Positions 1 to 12,671 of a DNA stretch of 64,000 nt are shown in pieces. The position numbers were made by a program, and so were the translations under genes. The notes below the pieces were generated by a model. It ran no database searches. It was given only the letters and a program-made list of their open reading frames with translations, and was not told where the DNA came from. Source of the DNA: Endomychus coccineus. Lineage: Eukaryota > Arthropoda > Insecta > Coleoptera > Endomychidae. Each line of letters begins with the position of its first letter. The stretch's first letter is position 1. Location of the stretch: assembly GCA_958510875.1 (NCBI GenBank), contig OY294068.1, positions 195,510,315 through 195,574,314 on the forward strand. The letters are read 5' to 3'.

Positions 1-650
1 GAATAGGTCAGAATTCCCTGATCAGGGATTTTTACGATCAAAGATCACGAGTCTGAAGTCTAATTGGAGCAACGACACACATGGGCCAGGGCATCCTGGT
101 ACCCACGTCATCTGCAGGAAATTAGTGGAAATATCTCCTGCAATGATGTGAAACTTGTTAGGAAGAGTCTTTCGAGATTGCCGGTCATAACCATGAACCT
201 CGATAGTCACCTGGTGGTCAGGATACCCTGATGACCTAAGTTGTCTCAGGGATTGTTTTCAATGTACTCTGGTATTCAATCAAATTCGTCTCTCGATGGA
301 TTTTTAGTTAACGGATCACGATTCTGAAGTCTGAATCAATCGACTATGCATCTGATAAACATATCTGTGATGTCAGTACCAGAATGCCCTGAGACCCAGG
401 TGCGTGGTAATTCGAAACTGGTACCGCAATCGTGATCATCCACCACAAAACCAGGTTTGTGACTGAATGGACTATACAGGCTGTTTGTGAAGATCCTTAT
501 GAGGGGTCATGACATTTGTCACGTGTTCAAGGTGTCTGCCACATGTTCGAGTCGCTTGTGACGTATTCGACTTTAGCATCATCATCAGAGTGAGACCAGA
601 AACGACTTATCCAATCCTCCGTGATCAGCGTCAGAAATTTTCATGTTTCG
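1..650. repeat. weak internal duplication in intergenic DNA
   Basis: Two stretches resemble each other: about 29-62 and 300-333. Both run from a T-rich start through 'gatcacga' to 'tctgaagtct'. This suggests a roughly 270-bp diverged duplication. No coding sequence is recognisable; the short open frames here look like nothing known. Confidence 0.35.
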
Positions 651-3600
651 GAATATAGCTTTATGAGTATCAAATGAAAGGTCTCAATGCGTAAGAAGAA
701 ATAAACCTGATATTGTAGAACCGATGGAAGGCTTAGAACATACAAGAAATGGGAGTAATATAATACTGAAAGACTAGATTGATATGTATTCAAGTTCCAG
801 TGTAAATTTGAGTATTATTTCTCCAAGTTTGGACAGTTTAAAATAATTTTACACCCAACTTTATATTGAAAAATGATAGTTGTAATGAAACTCAAACACC
901 GTTGAAAATTTCATACAGATTTTCCTTTCATAATGTGTACAATATTGGAAAACATTCAGCGATCTATTTATTTCCCAGTTGAAATGAACACATTTTTATT
1001 CGAGCATGAGTTCACATCGAATTTACGTCGTCATTTATTTCTCCACATATTATTCAAAGCCTGTTTCACGCCATTTATATGGGTGGCAGTTCTAACTATG
1101 TGTCTTAATAATAGAACCTAAACGTGGGTAGTTAAACAATCGGACCGAAAAAGCGAATAAAACCAGAATTTTCACGTAAATCATTCTAAACATATCAGAT
1201 TGTTGCGTTTGCATGAACAAACGCCGGCTCACTGGCTGCAGCTAATGCTTTCAATCTATTACAAAACTTGATAACGAATTCAGTTTTTCAATGAGCTTGG
1301 GCTGTGCTCTACAAATACCAAGGCATTGTTGTTACTGCGCGACAGAGCTGCTCGTGTACTCTTTCAGCATTGAAATGCATGTTTGATTGCCATTAAAAGC
1401 GCCTGATCTGTCGTAATACGTACCGTATAAAGACATAATTCAGAGCTAGTCATTACAACAGTGAATACTGAATACTGGTATTTATTTCGTGCAATTATTT
1501 TCTCCTAACGATTTTCCTCGTTTGTGCTTATCAAATTACTTGTAACATAAATACGAATATTGGAGAGCAATTACGTAAAACGTCCATCACTCGGAAAATG
1601 CAGCTTTTCTTTGTCGGTAGGACTATCCAGGTTCGCCAGACTACAGCGTCAACCAGTAGGAAAAATGTATTCATTACTGGATAAATTGCACAGAAAAAAA
1701 AGCTGATTCGTCGATGAGTAATTCTACTCACCCTCCATTTGTCAATAAGCTTCCGGACACTGGGGGTTAAATCTATGACAGTCATATGTACTCACTAACT
1801 GTTGTCCGCAAACTTCGCCAGCGGGAACAACAAACACACGTGTGAACAACAATGCAAATACTTAGAAATAGCTGAAGGTGTGAGAAAATGTCAAATTATA
1901 CTTTAGTTATGACATTGTGAGTTTATTTGAATCTGTTCTACAACTCTATGTTTCATAGTCTATTATTATAATATTTTGATCGGGCCATAAAGTACACTTT
2001 GCGGTCCTCATTTGCGGGCGTAATGTGGTTCTTTACGCTTCTTTGATATTTGAATTATATGTGAGAATAGACTGTGAAAGTGGCTATAATGGTTATATTC
2101 AAAATATTAGGGAACACTCAATTGGTTGAGACTGTGCACTACATACTGGATTGAATATTGTCAATTCCTTCAAGTGTTTCAGATTTCAGTTCATTGAAGT
2201 GTTTCATGATTTTTCCCTTATTAGCTAACTTCAGGAATAAGGAGTTGCGATTGTTATTTAATTTAGGATTATTTATTGACGACTCTATGTAATATCTTAT
2301 CAGAGAGTTTTTCCTGTACGGGAGAAATGTGTATTGAATCAGTTCATTTCAATTTCTTCATCTTTTATGAATTTAATTTGCTCATTTTTATTCAATTTGT
2401 TATACGATATCCCACATTTTTTTGAGCTACATTTTTCTTAATAAATTAAATTTTTCTGATAAATGTTTTTCCATTTTAGTATCAGCTTATTCCATAGATT
2501 TCGGAAGTTTCTGGAATAAGACCATGAAATCTCAGTGTTTTCTCTAACAGCTAATAATTTCAATTACTGTCTATGCACCTTGTGCTATTCATGGCTTGAT
2601 TTTACGAAACTTGATTTTATAATCTTATTTTTATGTAGTGTGCCATTTTACTTCAGAAATTGATTTCATGGGTTACTTCTGTTACATACTGTATATTTAC
2701 CACAGAGCCTAACATGATCGTCATCGGAATTATGGTATTGAAGAGATTACGATACATTTATGGTTCATCTGATAAAGAGACTAACAATATTCTAAGCATT
2801 CAAGTCAATTTACAAACATAGGAACAGAAATTAAAAAGTGAATTCCATTTCTTAATTGGCTCATTATTAAAGGAAACAATGGGCTGAATGAATATTGCCC
2901 TAGTTAAGTCAATTCAACAAAGGATACTTAAACTCAGTCATCCGTAATTTCATCAACATAATTTCAATAAAGTTAAAGAATCACAAGCACAAAACTATTA
3001 CACCATTAATTCAATGATCCCATACTTTCCACTATTTCAATGGGTATAGAAAATATTATTCCCGAATATCGAGCACTTTTCACACTCAGCAAATCTGAAG
3101 CTAGTCAATATACTAATACGTAATTCATTATATGTAACTCAATCACAATCAGAAAGTTAATTACTCAATTCAAATTGAACTGAAAAAACTGAAATATAAC
3201 AATTATGCGAAGGTGAAGTTTCTCTACATCGATCAATAACAGCATAGCTGAAATTTCAGGACAGTCGTTTCGCCCTCTCAAGCACATCAGCGGAATAACT
3301 AGGTTAGGATGTCCCCCATCGACTGTTCCATGGAAGTATTATATTGGTGTTAGAGACACCTAGAGTTCTTAACACCGTCTACCTAGGAGTGGATGTCCCA
3401 CTGGAAAGCGAGATATCTAAGAGTCAATGCATCACATTACGAGAATTCATTGAGTGGGGCATCTATCTATTCGTAACTAGATTGCGTTAGAAAATCTTGG
3501 TTTCTTCAACAATTTGCCAATCGGTATATTCATAGACAGGTCGACCAGTATTCAAGAATATTGTTCATTGCTTTGCTGTTGTTCTAATTTCAAAATGATT

Positions 3601-5210
3601 GACAAAATTTACACTTGCTGCGGTAGCATCACGAGAATATTGTTCTGTTATTGTTGTTACCATTTAGTCTTCCACAGGGACAGCAGATATTATTTTCTTA
3701 GTTCATTATAACGAAGAAAACTAAACACTTGCACTTTGCACTTTTGCCCCATTGTCATAATTTCCCTTACAGCTAGGAGCATAATATTGATTCAGTAAAC
3801 TGTACGCATGACCAAAAACACGAAAAGAACCAATATGAACATTTACTTGGTTAGGCATTTCGCAACGCACTTTATTCAGTCATGACGCTCTTTCTTATAC
3901 ACGCTCATTCACAAGTGGAAATATGTTCCAATCACATGGACACACCTTAGGGACAGGTGCAACATATAATTTTCCACAAGGAAGAGTTAAAACTCTATTT
4001 AATTGTAATGTTCATCACTGAACTTTACACCGGTGACACCCTATTGAGACTAAACGGTATTGTAGTGAACTTCGTCTTTGCTTCAAGCCTCTCGTGAATG
4101 ACGTCACACTGAACTGACTTTTGAATACAGCATATAGGCCATATACTATAGAGGGCACTGACTATAACCCTTTTTGTCGTATCTGGAAGATATGATACAA
4201 TCCATTTTCGTACATACGCATCCAGTCCACACTACTCCAATTTTTCAAGTAATATCTCTTTAATCAAAATTCAGTTAGTTATTTACAAAATTGACTTTAG
4301 CGAATCGTTTTTCCTAAATTCAAACTAGTATTGTTGTGTAATAGATTTTATTATTTACCTAACCACTTATTTGATGACATATTACATTACCCAGGATCTT
4401 TTTCATTGACGGCGTTGTAGTAATTATTATCATTATTATTATTATTATTACTATTCATTAGGATAATAGTCGAGGATAAAATCCTATGTGACTCAATTAT
4501 ATATACTAACAATTGTAGAAGCTAAATAATACCTATTTGAGGAAAATACTAGATAATATCATTATTACAAAATACAACAACGAATAGAAAAATGAATTTA
4601 TAAAAAGACCTACATTGGACTACAACTGCTGAATAGCAGAGAATCAATATGATTTTCATATGAGTTTACGGAAGCTCAGAGTTCAATGCATTCCATACAC
4701 CAAATACTCTATTGCAAATAAAATGTTGCCTACAGGTTTTATAATTTTCATGCCCTATTTTGAGATTGATCACGTGAAGGCGTGTCCGCATTAATGTTAA
4801 ATATATCACCGAGATTATCAAAAAATGTATTTCGAAGGATTCTGTACGGTGTGATTAGTTGGTTTGAACCAAACTCGGAAGCCATGTTTAAGATACTCAT
4901 CGCGAAGTTGTAAGTATTGGAAACACAGCCTGTATCTGTATGAACGTTTATAGCATATAAAATTCTTCGGCAAATTGTAAAAGCAATCCAGGTTAACTGA
5001 ATGCCGAGCATCCTTTGATTTTGTTTCTACATCAGAGTTCGCGAGGAAACTTTGCCAGTTTCCATGACATCCACATTCTTCGAGAAAATTTAATTTGCAT
5101 AACGGATATCATTACAGTTCTTTATTTCGCAAACTACAGAAATTGAATGGCATCGTTGACTGTTCCAGAGAGCTAAATAACCTCAGGCGACAGAACTCGA
5201 GTAATTTCGC
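651..5210. other. intergenic, no recognisable gene
   Basis: AT-rich sequence without a recognisable protein. An 87-codon open frame on the minus strand (4748-5011) matches no family I know. There is an ATT-rich microsatellite near 4418-4456 and an isolated CRE-type palindrome TGACGTCA at 4099-4106. I see no RNA gene, transposon end or clear promoter. Confidence 0.5.
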
Positions 5211-5217
5211 GATGTAG

Positions 5218-5616
5218 TTGTTTCTAGTAACGTGCAATAAATTGGAGCGAATTCGAAATCTTTACGTTGCCAGTAGTTCCCGAGGGATGAAGACGTTGCT
5301 GAAACAATGCGGTGTTCCGTTGGTGTCGCGAGTTACGCTGCAACAGCGACATCTAGACGCGAGAGTCAACCGCTGTAACATCTCTTTAATTGGGTTGTTG
5401 ACATTCTCCCTCTGTGTGTGTGTGTGTGTGTGCACCGAGACAATTACGCCTTCCTCGTCTAGCCTAGGCAATGTGGCTGCATTGGACTTGCCCGTAATTT
5501 CTTATGTGACAAGTGCACTTGCCATCTTACAGACACGTTATTTTATAGGAGCGTGTAATTTGAATAAGAAATCGATCGGCCGCTTTATTCGAACTAGTTT
5601 CGTCTCACTACATTAA
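5218..5616 (+). other. open frame of unknown nature with TG microsatellite
   Basis: A 132-codon open frame lies in a stretch that is less AT-rich than its surroundings. It contains a (TG)n tract at about 5413-5432, which is read as alternating Cys-Val. No domain, signal peptide or homologous family is recognised, and the opposite strand is partly open too. The tract argues against a conserved protein. It could be part of a 5' exon or UTR, or chance. I do not claim it as a gene. Confidence 0.15.
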
Positions 5617-5984
5617 ACTAGCGAGATCTAATCAACTATTACTTTGATGGTTCTGATGCTACTATAATGAACATATTGGATTTCCTCCAGCTAATTGACT
5701 ACTTAGAAGAAGCTCTAGGATCGATACCTCCTATAATCTTCCCCAACCAAAGGATCATTTGCAAATATGTGCATGCAATGGAAAAATGAATGTTGTGTTG
5801 TGGAGAAAACTACAAAGTATGAAATTAGATATAAATGAATATATGAATGTATATATGCATTTATCTCATGCTAGTTTTTGCCCGATAAAAATGATAAGGT
5901 CTGTCTAGTCTATATCGTTCTATATAGCTCTAGACAGCTGTTTTTCTCTCCTCATAGAACAAGTCACGATCTCTGTATGAGGTA

Positions 5985-6065
5985 GACATATTCAGTCAAC
6001 AACACTATCTTGCGCCATCTACGGATATATGTCCCACTGAGAAATCAAACAGTGTATATTATAGT
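5985..6065 (-). repeat. left outer arm of nested inverted repeat
   Basis: Read on the minus strand, this gives a block running from 'tttgatttct' through 'gtgggacat' to 'gatggcg'. The same block occurs on the plus strand at about 7530-7590 and again at about 53195-53250. The left and right copies face each other across the foldback hairpin at 6066-7021, so they form an outer pair of inverted arms. A non-autonomous DNA element is likely, but no terminal duplication was defined. Confidence 0.6.
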
Positions 6066-7021
6066 CTGCAGTTTTTATTGTTTTTAATCATCTAAATGTT
6101 GATTTTCATATGCCTAATCGGTAAACAAAGTGCTCTTAATGATATAATTTGTTGATAAACTAATTGTTTATTAACAAATGCTCGAGAAAATCAAAGTTAC
6201 CTAAATGTTCGATATTGGACTCGTTTTCGGATATTTTTTACTCAATAATCGCAATTTTGAATGCGAAATTACAATTAACCGTTAGTGTAATTTATTTATT
6301 AACAAATTGTTAATTAACAATTGCTCAAAAAAATGAAAGTTATCGATATTACAGTTGTTTTCGGATATTTTTGAGTTAATAATCATGATTTTTAATGTGA
6401 ATCTCCAATTAATTGTTAATATAATTTGTTTATTAATTTATGCTCAACAAAATGAATGTTATATAAATGCTCGATATTACTTTCGTTTTCGGAAATTTTT
6501 GAGTGAAGAATCATGATTTTGAATCTGTAACTTGAATTAATTGTTAATAGAGTTTGTTAATTAATAAATGCTCGAAAAAATGAATTTTATCTTAATGTTC
6601 GATATCACAGTCGTTTTTTATATTTTTTAATGAAAAATAATGTTTCTTAATATAAAACTGAAATTAATTCTACAAATGCTCGAACAAAAAACCTGAAACC
6701 ATGATAATTGACTCAAAAATATCCGAAAACTACTGTAATATCGATAACTTTTATTTTTTTGAGCAATTGTTAATTAAAAATTTGTTAATCAATAAATTAT
6801 CTTAATGGTTAATTGTAATTTCGCATTCAAAATTGCGATTATTGAGTAAAAAATATCCGAAAACGAGTCCAATATCGAACATTTAGGTAACTTTGATTTT
6901 CTCGAGCATTTGTTAATAAACAATTAGTTTATCAACAAATTAGATCATTAAGGGCACTTTGTTCACCGATTAGGCATATGAAAATCAACATTTAGATGAT
7001 TAAAAACAATAAAAACTGCAG
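6066..7021. repeat. 956-bp foldback hairpin with internal ~130-bp tandem repeats
   Basis: Both ends carry ctgcag (6066-6071 and 7016-7021). About 230-300 bp at the left end is the near-perfect reverse complement of the right end. Shared landmarks include 'taatcatctaaatgttgatt', 'ggactcgttttcggatat' and 'aatcgcaattttgaatgcg'. Inside, a unit of about 130 bp built on 'tcgatatt...cgttttcggat' recurs near 6209, 6341, 6471 and 6599 in plus orientation, and near 6712 and 6852 inverted. There is no coding capacity. This is the architecture of a foldback or MITE-like element, or of a satellite array that has inverted on itself. Confidence 0.85.
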
Positions 7022-7280
7022 TTTTAAATTTTTTAAAGATCGTTCTGGATGAAGCCATTATTTAACACTATTTATTGTTTATTAACAATATAAACAATTT
7101 GTCAGAAATCAAAAGTGTCCATCTTTGATCTAGGGATCATAACGAATCAAACAAGCACTTAAACGTCAAAATCGGTTCATGAACAAAAAATCGCCGAATC
7201 AAATGCTTCATTTACTGGACTATATTGACTGATAGATTTCTTGAACACAACAAAAGTTACGAGAAATGTAAGACAACTTG

Positions 7281-7472
7281 AGTGAGCCAGATGGTGACAT
7301 CAAATCAAACCAATGTAAGGGATTAGATACAAATGTATATATGAATATATGTTATTCATCAATGTTACCAGGCAAAAGTCAAAGTGAGATAGATGAATAT
7401 TTTCAAATATTCATTTAAGTCTGATTTCTTACACTGGTTTTGCTTGATGTCGCCATCTGGTGCACTCAAGTA
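7281..7472. repeat. ~190-bp palindromic hairpin element
   Basis: The left end ('ccagatggtgacatcaa') is the inverted complement of the right end ('ttgatgtcgccatctgg'). Pairing continues inward through 'accaatgtaag' against 'cttacactggt' and AT-rich sequence toward a centre near 7376. This is a compact MITE-like hairpin. Related sequence ('gccgccatctg', 'agatattcatttatatctta') appears at about 53055-53125. Confidence 0.7.
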
Positions 7473-7489
7473 GTCTTACTTTCTCCGTA

Positions 7490-7605
7490 ACTTTTTCAAA
7501 GTTCGGAAGATCTATTAGCCATCTTTTGATTTCTTAGTGGGACATCATCTATTTTTAGATGGCGTGAGATATTTTGGTCATTTTACCATGCCGTTGACTG
7601 TCTAC
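7490..7605 (+). repeat. right outer arm of nested inverted repeat
   Basis: This is the plus-strand copy of the block inverted at 5985-6065. It is also colinear with about 53130-53270: both share 'cgtaacttt', 'tttgatttcttagtgg', 'gacat' or 'aacat', and 'ggcgtgagatattttgg'. The shared order with the 53-kb copy shows it is a dispersed repeat family and not a local duplication. Confidence 0.65.
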
Positions 7606-8985
7606 TTTCAACAACGGTCGCTCTACTTTTTTGAGGAGAACTAAACAGCTGTCTAGAACTATTAATTTGTGGCGTTTGATGGTTTGGAAGTTTCATTCGA
7701 ACGAATGGATACATTCTAGATCGATTTTTCTCGTCCAATTCTGTATGTTTGAAAGTTTTGATAGGTTTTGAGATGTATTTCATCCACTCCCATATGCACA
7801 GTTCAGTTCTTCAACCTCTTTAAGGAACCAATTATCCCGCTCTCCGTCGCACTACACCGCGTTTCATCCTCCTTTCAATATAATGACACTTGAGAATTCG
7901 ATACTATTTCATTTTGACAAGTTAGTGGTGAGGTGGGTTCGGGAACCGATTTTTACGGATGATTTTCTTACGACGTACCAATTACATAATGTATTACAAC
8001 TCGGTCGAGCTAGCAAATGTTGGGTTATTCAACTATCTCTCTTCCTTCCGGGATCACTTCTTCGTCCCCAACCTCAATTCAGTTTCCATCTAGAGTGACT
8101 GGAGGATGCCTGAAATATTCGAACAGTCCACTCCCATGAATAGAGGAGAATACAATCCGTTTCACTTACGTTCACTATCTTGCTCGCTCCCTTTGCAAAG
8201 CATGGCTCTCAATTGTTTCGCTTCTGACTTCATCGTGTTCTACTTTTAAGTTCACTTGATCAATAATTAGGGGAATTCAGAGGTGATTATGGCAGCGTAC
8301 GTTCCAATGAATGTCTTGAGGGCTGTATCATAAGCAGATATGGTACACAAGTCTACATTATGGTAATGTTACTGAGATAAATTATTATCAATTATCTTTA
8401 GAAGCCAGCAGCGTATGCCGATAGTTGCAATTAATTGCTTGTTAGAATGAGGTTATGCTCCTTTGATGAACAAACCAAGCAGGGGAAGAGTAGACGATGA
8501 TACTTCTGGTATCGTTGATATTTCCATTAAAACCAGATACTCAAATCATTCAACTGAAATCATTGTACAAGCAAAATTTACAGAGTATAGTCAGTTCCCA
8601 TTACGATGTTAGGATTCAACATTATATGTTTCGTTCAAATATGAGCAACATTTTTGTATCCAAGAAACTATCTTGATGATAATATGGATCAGAGTATTCA
8701 CCTACATCTCATTTTGAGCGTGTTATTTAGAAAGGTATATCAGGAGAACAGTCAAGCATAAGGTTGCCCATTAGGAATTTATAGAAATAGAAACCCTTTG
8801 GAATCTCTTACAAAATCCAATATCTCACATATAACTGAACTAGTGAGCAATTAATGTCAATATTCCATGCTTGACGTCATGATGCAGCTATAGCTATCAT
8901 GGTGACAGCACCTAGATTACGACCTATCTAAAGAATTTTATGTTCTGTAACTTGCAATTGGAGGAAATAGAAGATCGTATGCTTG
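7606..8985. other. intergenic, no recognisable gene
   Basis: Short open frames at 7583-7783 (minus) and 7883-8098 (plus) show no recognisable domain. No RNA gene or transposon terminus was seen. Confidence 0.45.
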
Positions 8986-8986
8986 C

Positions 8987-9320
8987 ATCATCACTTGACG
9001 GGAGGGGGCGCGGCCCCCAAATGCCCTAAGGCCACTTCGTTGGGCCCATTGTGCGCCCCGTAGTTAGAAGTCTATTCTATCCTAGCAGGTTTGTGGTCCG
9101 CCTGGAACCAAGAATATTGCCAGTACTGGCCTCTATAAGTTCTTCTGGGAGCAGTTTTGACTGTTCGAAGTGTCGATGTCTGAAGGATGCTAATGCTGGG
9201 CATTCCAACAGGATGTGAGAGGCAGTGTCTTCCGCCTCTCTGCATTTTCTACATATTGGATCATCTGTTATGCCCATAGTGTGTAAGATCGTATACTTTT
9301 TAAGTAGGAAACCATAGTTC
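8987..9320 (-). pseudogene. 3' end of RNase H-type non-LTR retrotransposon
   Basis: The minus-strand translation ends in the tail that follows the RNase H domain of R1/LOA/I-type non-LTR polyproteins: a 'MGITDDPICRKC' segment, then 'HILLEC'. Together these form the Cys-X2-Cys...His-X4-Cys metal-binding-like cluster. It is followed by a G/C-rich 3' untranslated stretch ('ggccgcgccccctcccgtca') ending in TGATGATG. The copy at 55490-56205 is the same family and ends in a longer TGA repeat. Only the last 80 or so codons remain here. The upstream part is missing, as expected for 5' truncation in target-primed reverse transcription. Confidence 0.8.
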
Positions 9321-10744
9321 GCTTGAAAGAATACGTCTAGCCATTCAGGTCAATGCCATACTTCCTGTTACAAATTTGTAAAATGTGTAGATTATTTACT
9401 AAATTGCTTAGTCTCTACATGGACAGGGATAAGCGTGTTTATTCTCGAAAAATCACTACTGAACGAACAATTATCCAAATCTGATAAGACTGGGCGGGCG
9501 ATAATACGTTAGAAAAACGGTTGGAAACTTGAAGGCTTGGTAATTAGATTGTGCGTGTGACGTAGACAAAGGCTAGATAGATTAGCCAGCTGTTGTATAT
9601 TTTATCCATTTGAATAGTGTAGTCGCAGGTATAGTGTGAGTAACAAACTCACCCAGGCTATTCCCACAATTATCGGGAAATTCGTCCACTCGTCCCAAAC
9701 CGCAATCACTGACACATCACCGGAATAAATTATATTCTATTGAATTGGAAAATATATTCATTCCATCAGATTACTCTACAACGAACAATAGTATAAAAAT
9801 GTTTCCTTAGAGTTTGTTTCCATGCCTCAAGTTCACAAGTAGGAAGGAAATTTTCAATACAACCACTATGCTCAATTTAACATGCCTAAATATGGTGAGG
9901 AACTAATTTTAAATCCATTGTAATGACATTGAATACAATTATCTGTCTATAGATGACAGAGAAATACATCACAAAAACTTGGAAAACTTCGAGCATCCGC
10001 TAACTAATAATTCAGTTATTTGAGTACTTCGTGATATGTCCCGAATGACACACGTATTCTCATTGTATCTTTTAAACTACCTTAACAACAAACTTCGTCT
10101 GGAGCTTATATGAAACAACTCATGCTTTACTTTTGTGTTCTATTAACAGAACAAATAGTACTGGATATTTCTCTTTGAATAACAATTAACAAGAATTTCA
10201 AATATGTGATAGACTCTCGAATGGACATAAGTTCTCATTGTTACTCTAACAAAAGACCTAAAAATGAGCAAACGGCAATATAATACTCAAGGGAACACAT
10301 ATTCAACCCCCATTGTGTTTTTATAGCAGAGATATTTTTATTACTATTTGTATATTTATTCCCGTAAACTCAAATGTCGGCTTATACTTTTTTCTTTACT
10401 GGTCGGTCGTATGCGCTTATAGCATTGCGATGCAGAAGTCCTATTGTGCTATTGTCTCAAAGTCGGACTATGTTCACTGTTGAACTTAATATACGGTTAC
10501 ACCGGCATTTCATTATTTATTTCTCAAAGAAATATGGAAAAGAAATCAACAAAACATAAAACTAAAAGGCTCATATATTAATTAATGAATTCACTTATGT
10601 TGAACGCTATCATTTCAGAATAGAAAAAACGAGACACTTTTTTTACATGAATATCTGGAACTGCTGCATGCTACGACGATATCGGAGCAATAGAACCAGA
10701 AAAAATTGAATCTATTGACTGAATCTACTTCTCCGCACCGGTTG
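9321..10744. other. intergenic, no recognisable gene
   Basis: AT-rich sequence with only short open frames (for example 10374-10559) that resemble nothing known. No repeats of note. Confidence 0.45.
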
Positions 10745-12350
10745 GTGAGTAGCATAAGGTTCCCAATCGTGTGCCTTGAGTAGCCTCATTAAACATAGAA
10801 TGACTGCCTTCTGCATCCACAAGATCTGTGCTGAGTTCTTTCAAGCCGGAATTATCTTCGAGTTTGAACGTAGCGAAGACACAAAGCACCGATAATAATC
10901 AGAACCACTAATACGACCTTGTGGTTTGGGTATAGCCTGCGGAGTTCGAACAGGAGATCCTGTAACTTTGTTCAATTTGTTCCTCTTTCAACACTATGTT
11001 CTTCTCTGCCGAAGAGGAGAACTTGATAACTTACATAGTCTTGGTTTGTTTATCGAACCTGACACTCAGGAACGTGTTATTCTCGTCATTTTTCGTTTCT
11101 GGCAACGGACTCAATATCTCCTGATATGTAAGGTAGCACCGGCTCTTGGTCTATTCCATACGAGTACCCTCAAATGGTAATATAGCATCGTAGGGCCGCA
11201 TTATGGCGATGGGCCTACGCCGGGGTCGCCTATGCTGGACATGCCGACAGGAGGTGGAAAAGCGTCTCAGGCGCCTTTCAATAGGCCCTGCAGTTGACAT
11301 CAGGAACCTGCATACCCACCACATTGTATCGGTGAACGAAGGTGTTGATTACGCCATCTAAGCAAGCTGCGGTAGATCCCTCGCTCTCGAATGTAAGCGT
11401 GGCTGACATTAGGTAGCCGAAGGTCAGTCTGGTTGACAAGCCGAGCGTTTCGAAGTTTCTGTAGGAAATACCGTGTATCGGCTTTTCAACATGCCCCCTG
11501 AGCATAAAATCTTTCTCCGAGTCATTATTAAGCACTTCAGGGGAGAAGATTGTGACTCGAGGTTGCTCTCTAGTTGGTCATCTCGACTGAACTGAAGTTC
11601 CAAGTTCTTCCGCAGCTTTTTGTGCTGCCTCAACGATAAATGTCTCCACTCTAGCGAATTTGTGACTTACGACATGGCACAGGAGGGCGTCCGAACTCCT
11701 AAGAACGTTACAAGCTATACTCAAAACCATACACGATGCTGACCCTCCAGAGTAAGGGGTAGCTTACCTCCCCAGTGACGTTGGAGATGAAATCGGTAAA
11801 CGGAAGATCTATGAGGCAAATTGTGATGGACATGAATCATTTTCCGGGTATCTTTGTCGAGTCTATGCAGCTCATCCACCGTCCATTCCAACACTCTAAA
11901 TGTATAGCGTAGGATTGGAAAGGCATTTATATTTGTTGCAGACGCCTTGTTCCCACTCGAAAGTTCAACAAGGTTCCTTTATTTGCCGCGGAGAGCCACC
12001 TTTACCTGGGAAGCGTCATAATTAGGAAGGACACTGATGAATTTCCAGATATCGATAGGTTTCTCCAGCAAGAAGATTGTAGATGCTTGCGTCGACAAAC
12101 TGCATATTCTCGTGAACTTCTAGAGGTCATCTCTACGCACTTATCCAATCACAACTCCATGCCTACGGATCCTGTATATTCTTGAACCACGTTGAGAGCC
12201 CGATGGATGTTTTTCTCCTCAGAGACATACAATTTCAGCTCATCTATGTAAAATGAATGGGTGATCTGATGCCTTGTGTCGTTCGGTGGTCCACAGTATT
12301 ATCCACGAGTCCGTCTTGACGCAATGAAGAGCGGCAGCATTGAGATGTTG
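10745..12350 (-). pseudogene. R4/Dong-like non-LTR retrotransposon (RT to C-terminal endonuclease), degenerate
   Basis: Read 12350 to 10745 on the minus strand, in several frames. First comes the RT active-site region, 'SFYIDELKLY' (about 12226-12270), where the usual MDD or ADD has become IDE. Next is 'VGMELWLDKC'. Near 11225-11530 is 'HVEKPIHGISYRNFETLGLS', then 'DGVINTFVHRYNVVGMQVPD', then 'VNCRA...APETLFHLLSACPA', a Cys/His cluster typical of R2/R4-type C-termini. After that comes 'YGIDQEPVLPYISGDIES', and then a restriction-like endonuclease region ('DKQTKTM', 'LFELRRLYP') down to about 10750, ending in 'MQKAVILCLMRLLKAHD'. Many stops and frameshifts make it inactive. R4-type elements use a restriction-like endonuclease instead of an APE domain. 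The plus-strand remnant at 39640-40435 belongs to the same clade. Confidence 0.8.
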
Positions 12351-12386
12351 AACAAGAGATTTGATTTCATATAACCTAATGTACTT

Positions 12387-12425
12387 TCACGAAATTATGG
12401 CCAATAAAGCGAAGAAACCTTAAGC
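12387..12425 (+). repeat. left copy of ~40-bp direct repeat
   Basis: 'cacgaaattatggccaa' and the following 'gaaaccttaa' recur at 12841-12878 as 'cacgaaattgtggccaa' and 'ggaaccttaa'. The copies are about 454 bp apart in the same orientation and differ at several bases. They bracket the tRNA-like sequence at 12672-12744. Confidence 0.65.
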
Positions 12426-12671
12426 TTATTTATACTTACCCAGAATATTTCTTAGTTAGTTTTATTGAAATTCATAAGAACCGGGATGCTGTCATTGAAT
12501 GAGTACTGTCAGAGTAATTGCCAATCATAGTAATACTCATATCTACAAACCTCAATTCAAAACGATTGACCGAATGGCTTATCTATAGTGGATCATACAA
12601 TAGCATTGTGTTCAATGGTCTACTATCCTTCCAGAGACTTGTATTCACAAAAAATTTGAGAGTCTGACGGC

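Noticed and set aside
580..620. Possible hammerhead around 'catcatcatcagagtg'
   Set aside because: CUGAUGA is present on the minus strand but no GAAA or stem II can be placed after it.
5262..5471. Minus-strand open frame with a Thr-His repeat
   Set aside because: Artefact of the TG microsatellite.
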